Source: Pedobacter sp. UBA2067
GTDB taxonomy: Bacteria > Bacteroidota > Bacteroidia > Sphingobacteriales > Sphingobacteriaceae
Direction: 5' to 3'
Assembly: GCA_002333205.1 (NCBI GenBank)
Contig: DDAD01000010.1
Coordinates: 59,055 to 68,427 of the forward strand
DNA length: 9,373 bases
The notes beneath the pieces are model-generated. The model was not told the DNA's origin, did no database searches, and saw nothing but the letters and a program-made list of their open reading frames with translations. Each line of letters opens with the position of its first letter. Within the stretch, counting starts at the first letter, position 1. Positions 6,617-9,373 of the stretch are shown piece after piece. Both the position numbers and the translations under genes were made by a program.

Positions 6617-7456
6617 TTAGCTTAACAGCATGTTATCTATGAGCCTGGTATGACCAACCTTGGCAGCTACCAGCGCAACCAGGTTTTCAGCCGTTTTATC
6701 ATCTTGCTTTTCCAGCGTCGTACCGTCCACAATACTGAAGTAATCCAGCTCTACCCCAGGTGTGTTGCTGATCATGGCACTTGCATGCGCTTCTAATGCT
6801 GCTACACTTTCCTGTTCGAAGTTATCCTTCACGTATTGGAGCGCTTTACTTAACACCAAAGCATGTTCCCGGTCTGCCGCAGAAAGGTGGATGTTTCTGG
6901 AACTCATTGCCAGGCCGTCCTGTTCCCGAATAATCGGGCAGGTAACAATTTCAATTGGCAGCTTAAAGTAATTCACCATATTCTGGATCATCAGCACCTG
7001 CTGATAGTCTTTTTGCCCAAACAGCGCTTTATGCGGCTGCACCGCATCGAACAACTTTTTCACAATTTGGGTTACACCCTGGTAGTGACCTTTACGGTAA
7101 GCACCCTCTAGCAGAAATTCTGCAGAGCCAAGGTCAATATGCCATTGCTCCTGCTCCGGATACATCTCCTGAACGGCGGGCATAAATACCAAGTCGCAGC
7201 CAGCTGCTTCAAGCATCTTAATGTCATGTTCTACCGGGCGGGGATATTTTTCAAGATCCTTGGGATCTGTAAATTGAGTGGGGTTTACAAAAACGCTGCA
7301 TACTACAAAATCTGCGATTTCCTGAGCAGCTTTGATGAGCGAAACATGTCCTGGATGAAGTGCACCCATAGTAGGTACAAGGGCAATTTTTTGGTTTGCC
7401 GCATTTACCGGCTCGAGCAGCATTTTCAATGCGGCTATCGTATTAATTACTTTCAA
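6617..7456 (-). CDS. panC: Pantothenate synthetase (pantoate--beta-alanine ligase), TTG start
   Basis: PanC condenses pantoate with beta-alanine using ATP, through a pantoyl-adenylate. At 279 residues it has the usual length and the class I nucleotidyltransferase motifs: PTMGALHPGH (28-37, containing the HxGH ATP site), VNPTQF (58-63), FGQKDYQQ (146-153) and MSSRN (184-188, the counterpart of KMSKS). The family N-terminus (MKVI-TIAAL) begins at TTG (7454-7456). The frame upstream runs only nine codons to a TAG (7481-7483) with no ATG, GTG or other TTG. The only nearby ATG is at residue 12, inside the first conserved helix, so TTG is the likely start. It is divergent from the GT5-like gene and precedes panD, which supplies its beta-alanine. 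Confidence 0.96.
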   Translation of the reverse strand: MKVINTIAALKMLLEPVNAANQKIALVPTMGALHPGHVSLIKAAQEIADFVVCSVFVNPTQFTDPKDLEKYPRPVEHDIKMLEAAGCDLVFMPAVQEMYPEQEQWHIDLGSAEFLLEGAYRKGHYQGVTQIVKKLFDAVQPHKALFGQKDYQQVLMIQNMVNYFKLPIEIVTCPIIREQDGLAMSSRNIHLSAADREHALVLSKALQYVKDNFEQESVAALEAHASAMISNTPGVELDYFSIVDGTTLEKQDDKTAENLVALVAAKVGHTRLIDNMLLS

Positions 7457-7528
7457 AACAGCTTCTAAAAATTTAGGCTGCTAAGTTGGTTATTTATAAT
7501 TTCCCAACAAAACATCTTGCCTAAGAAG

Positions 7529-7558
7529 TTGATAAATGGTATAATTTTGCTATCTTTG
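7529..7558 (+). promoter_or_regulatory. Promoter of the GT5-like/DUF4270 gene pair
   Basis: This is the best promoter in the window. TTG at 7529-7531 (-33 element) is followed, after 19 bases, by TATCTTTG at 7551-7558, an exact TAnnTTTG -7 element. The spacing falls within the 17-23 base range of Bacteroidetes housekeeping promoters. It predicts a leader of about 35 bases before the ATG at 7600. Confidence 0.65.
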
Positions 7559-7599
7559 CGCCTTGATTATCTTTTCTTTAACATAATTTATCTACGAAT

Positions 7600-8430
7600 A
7601 TGGAGATGGCAAAAACGAAGCTACTGATTGTTACACACGAGATGTCGCCTTTCCTCGAACTCACCAAAATTTCAGAAATTACACGCCAATTGCCTCAGGC
7701 AATGCAAGACAAAGGATTCGAAATTCGGATTCTTATGCCAAAATTCGGAAACATTAATGAAAGAAGGAATAGATTACACGAAGTGATTCGCTTATCAGGC
7801 ATGAACATCGTTATCGACGATAATGATAATCCTTTAATTATCAAAGTTGCCTCTATTCCTGCAGCACGTATGCAGGTTTACTTCCTGGATAACGAAGACT
7901 ACTTCCACCGCAAGTATGTTTTCAGGGACAAAGAAAGCAAATTTTACGAAGACAACGACGAAAGAGCAATTTTCTTTTGCAAAGGCGCTTTGGAGACCGT
8001 TAAGAAACTAGGCTGGGCACCAGATATCGTTCATTGCCACGGCTGGATGACTTCATTAGTTCCGGTTTACATTAAAACCAGCTACAAGAATGACCCAACG
8101 TTTAAGAGCGCTAAAGTGGTTTATTCTGTTTATGAGAATTGCTTTACGGAAAATCTTAACCCAAAACTTTCTACTAAAGCAGTTATGAACAACATGACTG
8201 AAGCGGACACTAAAGTATTTGAAAAGGCAGATTGCAGCACAATGCATATTGGCGCCATAACCTACTCAGACGCAGTAGTGTTAGCAGATGAAAAGCTTGA
8301 AGACGATGTGTTAAAATTTGTTAAAGATTCCAACAAACCAACTTTAGCTTATAATTTAACAGAAGATTTTGAGAACTTCTACAATTTGTACGAAGAAATC
8401 TCAACTGAAGAATTACAGTCAATAGCTTAA
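7600..8430 (+). CDS. Single-domain glycogen/starch-synthase-like protein (GT5 N-terminal half)
   Basis: This 276-residue protein resembles the N-terminal Rossmann domain of glycogen/starch synthases (Glyco_transf_5). KLLIVTHEMSPFLELTKISE (residues 7-26) aligns with the GlgA start, RILMPKFGNI (43-52) with the strand after it, and PDIVHCHGWMTSLVPVYIK (141-159) with the HxHDW region. The KTGGL loop that binds ADP-glucose in true synthases is replaced by ELTKI (20-24), and the usual TIHN motif by SVYEN (176-180). The C-terminal GT-B domain with the second half of the active site is absent; the protein instead ends in an acidic tail (about 254-273). Glycogen synthase activity is therefore unlikely, and a scaffold, sensor or regulatory role is possible but unproven. 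The start may be ATG 7600 or ATG 7606. The DUF4270 gene follows after 18 bases, implying one operon. Confidence 0.85.
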   Translation: MEMAKTKLLIVTHEMSPFLELTKISEITRQLPQAMQDKGFEIRILMPKFGNINERRNRLHEVIRLSGMNIVIDDNDNPLIIKVASIPAARMQVYFLDNEDYFHRKYVFRDKESKFYEDNDERAIFFCKGALETVKKLGWAPDIVHCHGWMTSLVPVYIKTSYKNDPTFKSAKVVYSVYENCFTENLNPKLSTKAVMNNMTEADTKVFEKADCSTMHIGAITYSDAVVLADEKLEDDVLKFVKDSNKPTLAYNLTEDFENFYNLYEEISTEELQSIA

Positions 8431-8448
8431 CAGCATTATTAATTTATT

Positions 8449-9373
8449 ATGAGATTTTACAAAATAGACTTATTAACCCTGTTGATAGGTCTTTTTCTTT
8501 TTGCATCCTGTGAGTCCGAGAATACCATTGGATTAGATGTTGATCCTCAAACCGCTGTTCAAGGCGAATTGATTGACACCTTAACCATCAACACCCAGAC
8601 TTTGCTTGAGGATCCGACAAACACGAACGATCTTACCCGTTACCCGCTTGGATTGTTAACAGATCCGGTTTTAGGAACCACTGAAGCGAGTCTTGCCATG
8701 AGCGTAAACCTGCCGAGTTCCAATTACAAGATCCAATTGGATGCAACGCTTGACTCCGCTGTGCTGGTATTGCCTTACGCAAGCGAGTTTTATGGCGATT
8801 CAACTTCCATCTACAGCGTGGACGTTCATCAGTTAGCAGACAACCTGTCTACACAGACATCTTTTCTTAGTAACAAGGAATGGAGCGTAAACACCAGCGC
8901 TGACTACGGCCAGAATGGCGTAGTGGGTAATTTTACCGGCCGCATTAAACCAAATACACCGGTAACGGTGACGGAGGTGGTGAGCGGCGCAGCTGACACG
9001 ACAAAAAGTGTTAAGGCTTTAAGAATTAAGCTAGACAACAACTTCATCACCCAGAATATCCTGAATAGCCCTGCAAATGCATTGGTTAACTCTGCGTTTT
9101 TCAATAGTCGCTTCAAAGGACTTCGGGTAAGTGTGAAGAAGGAACGTTCTTCAGGTAAAGGCGCATTGGCATTTTTCAACTTGTCAAGCTCCGGAGGCGC
9201 AGCATTAGAAGTTTATTTTAAGCAAGCGAATTCAACCACAGCATCAAAGATAGACACTGTAGCAGGCTTTTTCCCGATCAACACAAGTGTTAACCCGGTT
9301 GCCGCAACGGTTAAACATGACTACACCGGAACTGCAGTTGAGACACAACTGGCAAACCCTGGTACGCAATATC
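8449..9373 (+). CDS. DUF4270-type lipoprotein (3' end beyond window)
   Basis: The visible 308 residues begin with a lipoprotein signal peptide (hydrophobic 8-20, lipobox FASC, lipidated Cys21). Acidic residues follow the Cys (CESEN), resembling the Bacteroidetes lipoprotein export signal that directs proteins to the cell surface. The body is rich in beta-strand-type sequence, with TDPVLGTTEAS (71-81) and LDSAVLVLPY (101-110). Both fit the DUF4270 pattern, in which a DPVFG-type motif is followed by a LDSVVL-type strand. The function of this family is unknown; an outer-membrane, outward-facing location is inferred. The frame is open to the right edge with no stop, so the gene is incomplete here. 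It lies 18 bases after the GT5-like gene and probably shares its promoter. Confidence 0.8.
   Translation, partial: MRFYKIDLLTLLIGLFLFASCESENTIGLDVDPQTAVQGELIDTLTINTQTLLEDPTNTNDLTRYPLGLLTDPVLGTTEASLAMSVNLPSSNYKIQLDATLDSAVLVLPYASEFYGDSTSIYSVDVHQLADNLSTQTSFLSNKEWSVNTSADYGQNGVVGNFTGRIKPNTPVTVTEVVSGAADTTKSVKALRIKLDNNFITQNILNSPANALVNSAFFNSRFKGLRVSVKKERSSGKGALAFFNLSSSGGAALEVYFKQANSTTASKIDTVAGFFPINTSVNPVAATVKHDYTGTAVETQLANPGTQY

Noticed and set aside
6762..7468. Several plus-strand frames opposite panC
   Set aside because: panC has a full set of family motifs on the minus strand; the opposite frames overlap each other and resemble nothing known.
7457..7528. A panC promoter in the divergent gap
   Set aside because: No exact TAnnTTTG was found on the minus strand here; the closest, TAAATTTT at 7468-7475, has a mismatch and lies too near the start codon, without a -33 box, to report as a site.
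8904..9179. Minus-strand open frame of 91 codons
   Set aside because: It is antisense to the DUF4270 lipoprotein gene, whose plus-strand frame is uninterrupted from a good signal peptide to the window edge.

Overview
This 9.4 kb window looks like ordinary chromosomal sequence from a member of the Bacteroidetes, most likely the Sphingobacteriaceae (Pedobacter/Mucilaginibacter-like). The reasons are the moderately low GC content, AT-rich intergenic gaps holding TAnnTTTG motifs (the Bacteroidetes -7 promoter element) instead of E. coli-type boxes, an IF-2 with a very long Pro/Ala/Glu-rich N-terminal linker, and a DUF4270-type lipoprotein next to a short glycogen-synthase-like protein. The genus is inferred; the phylum is well supported. 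No tRNA, rRNA, CRISPR array, insertion sequence or prophage block is visible, and no gene-free stretch exceeds 300 bases.

Layout. Positions 1-4077 (minus strand) hold the translation/transcription operon rimP-nusA-infB. It is read right to left: RimP (30S maturation), NusA (elongation/termination factor), then IF-2, whose C-terminal part runs off the left edge. A promoter-like motif and a terminator-like hairpin lie in front of rimP, and a second promoter-like motif lies in the 156-base gap before infB. Positions 4179-4987 hold a divergent pair of small envelope genes: an unrecognised lipoprotein (minus) and a four-helix membrane protein of the phage-holin-4 type (plus). The latter runs convergently, with only 2 bases to spare, into an acyl-CoA dehydrogenase (minus, 4990-6129).

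Positions 6227-7456 (minus) carry panD and panC, the beta-alanine-forming and pantothenate-condensing steps of vitamin B5/CoA synthesis. panC appears to start with TTG. panD has a promoter motif so close to its ATG that the transcript could be leaderless. A strong promoter at 7529-7558 then drives, on the plus strand, a 276-residue protein resembling only the N-terminal half of glycogen/starch synthases (GT5) but lacking the KTGGL substrate loop. Eighteen bases later comes a DUF4270-type lipoprotein gene cut by the right edge.

Most of the window is conserved housekeeping. The parts most worth a second look are the likely catalytically dead half-glycogen-synthase coupled to a surface-type lipoprotein, the possible attenuator in front of rimP-nusA-infB, and the possible leaderless panD transcript.
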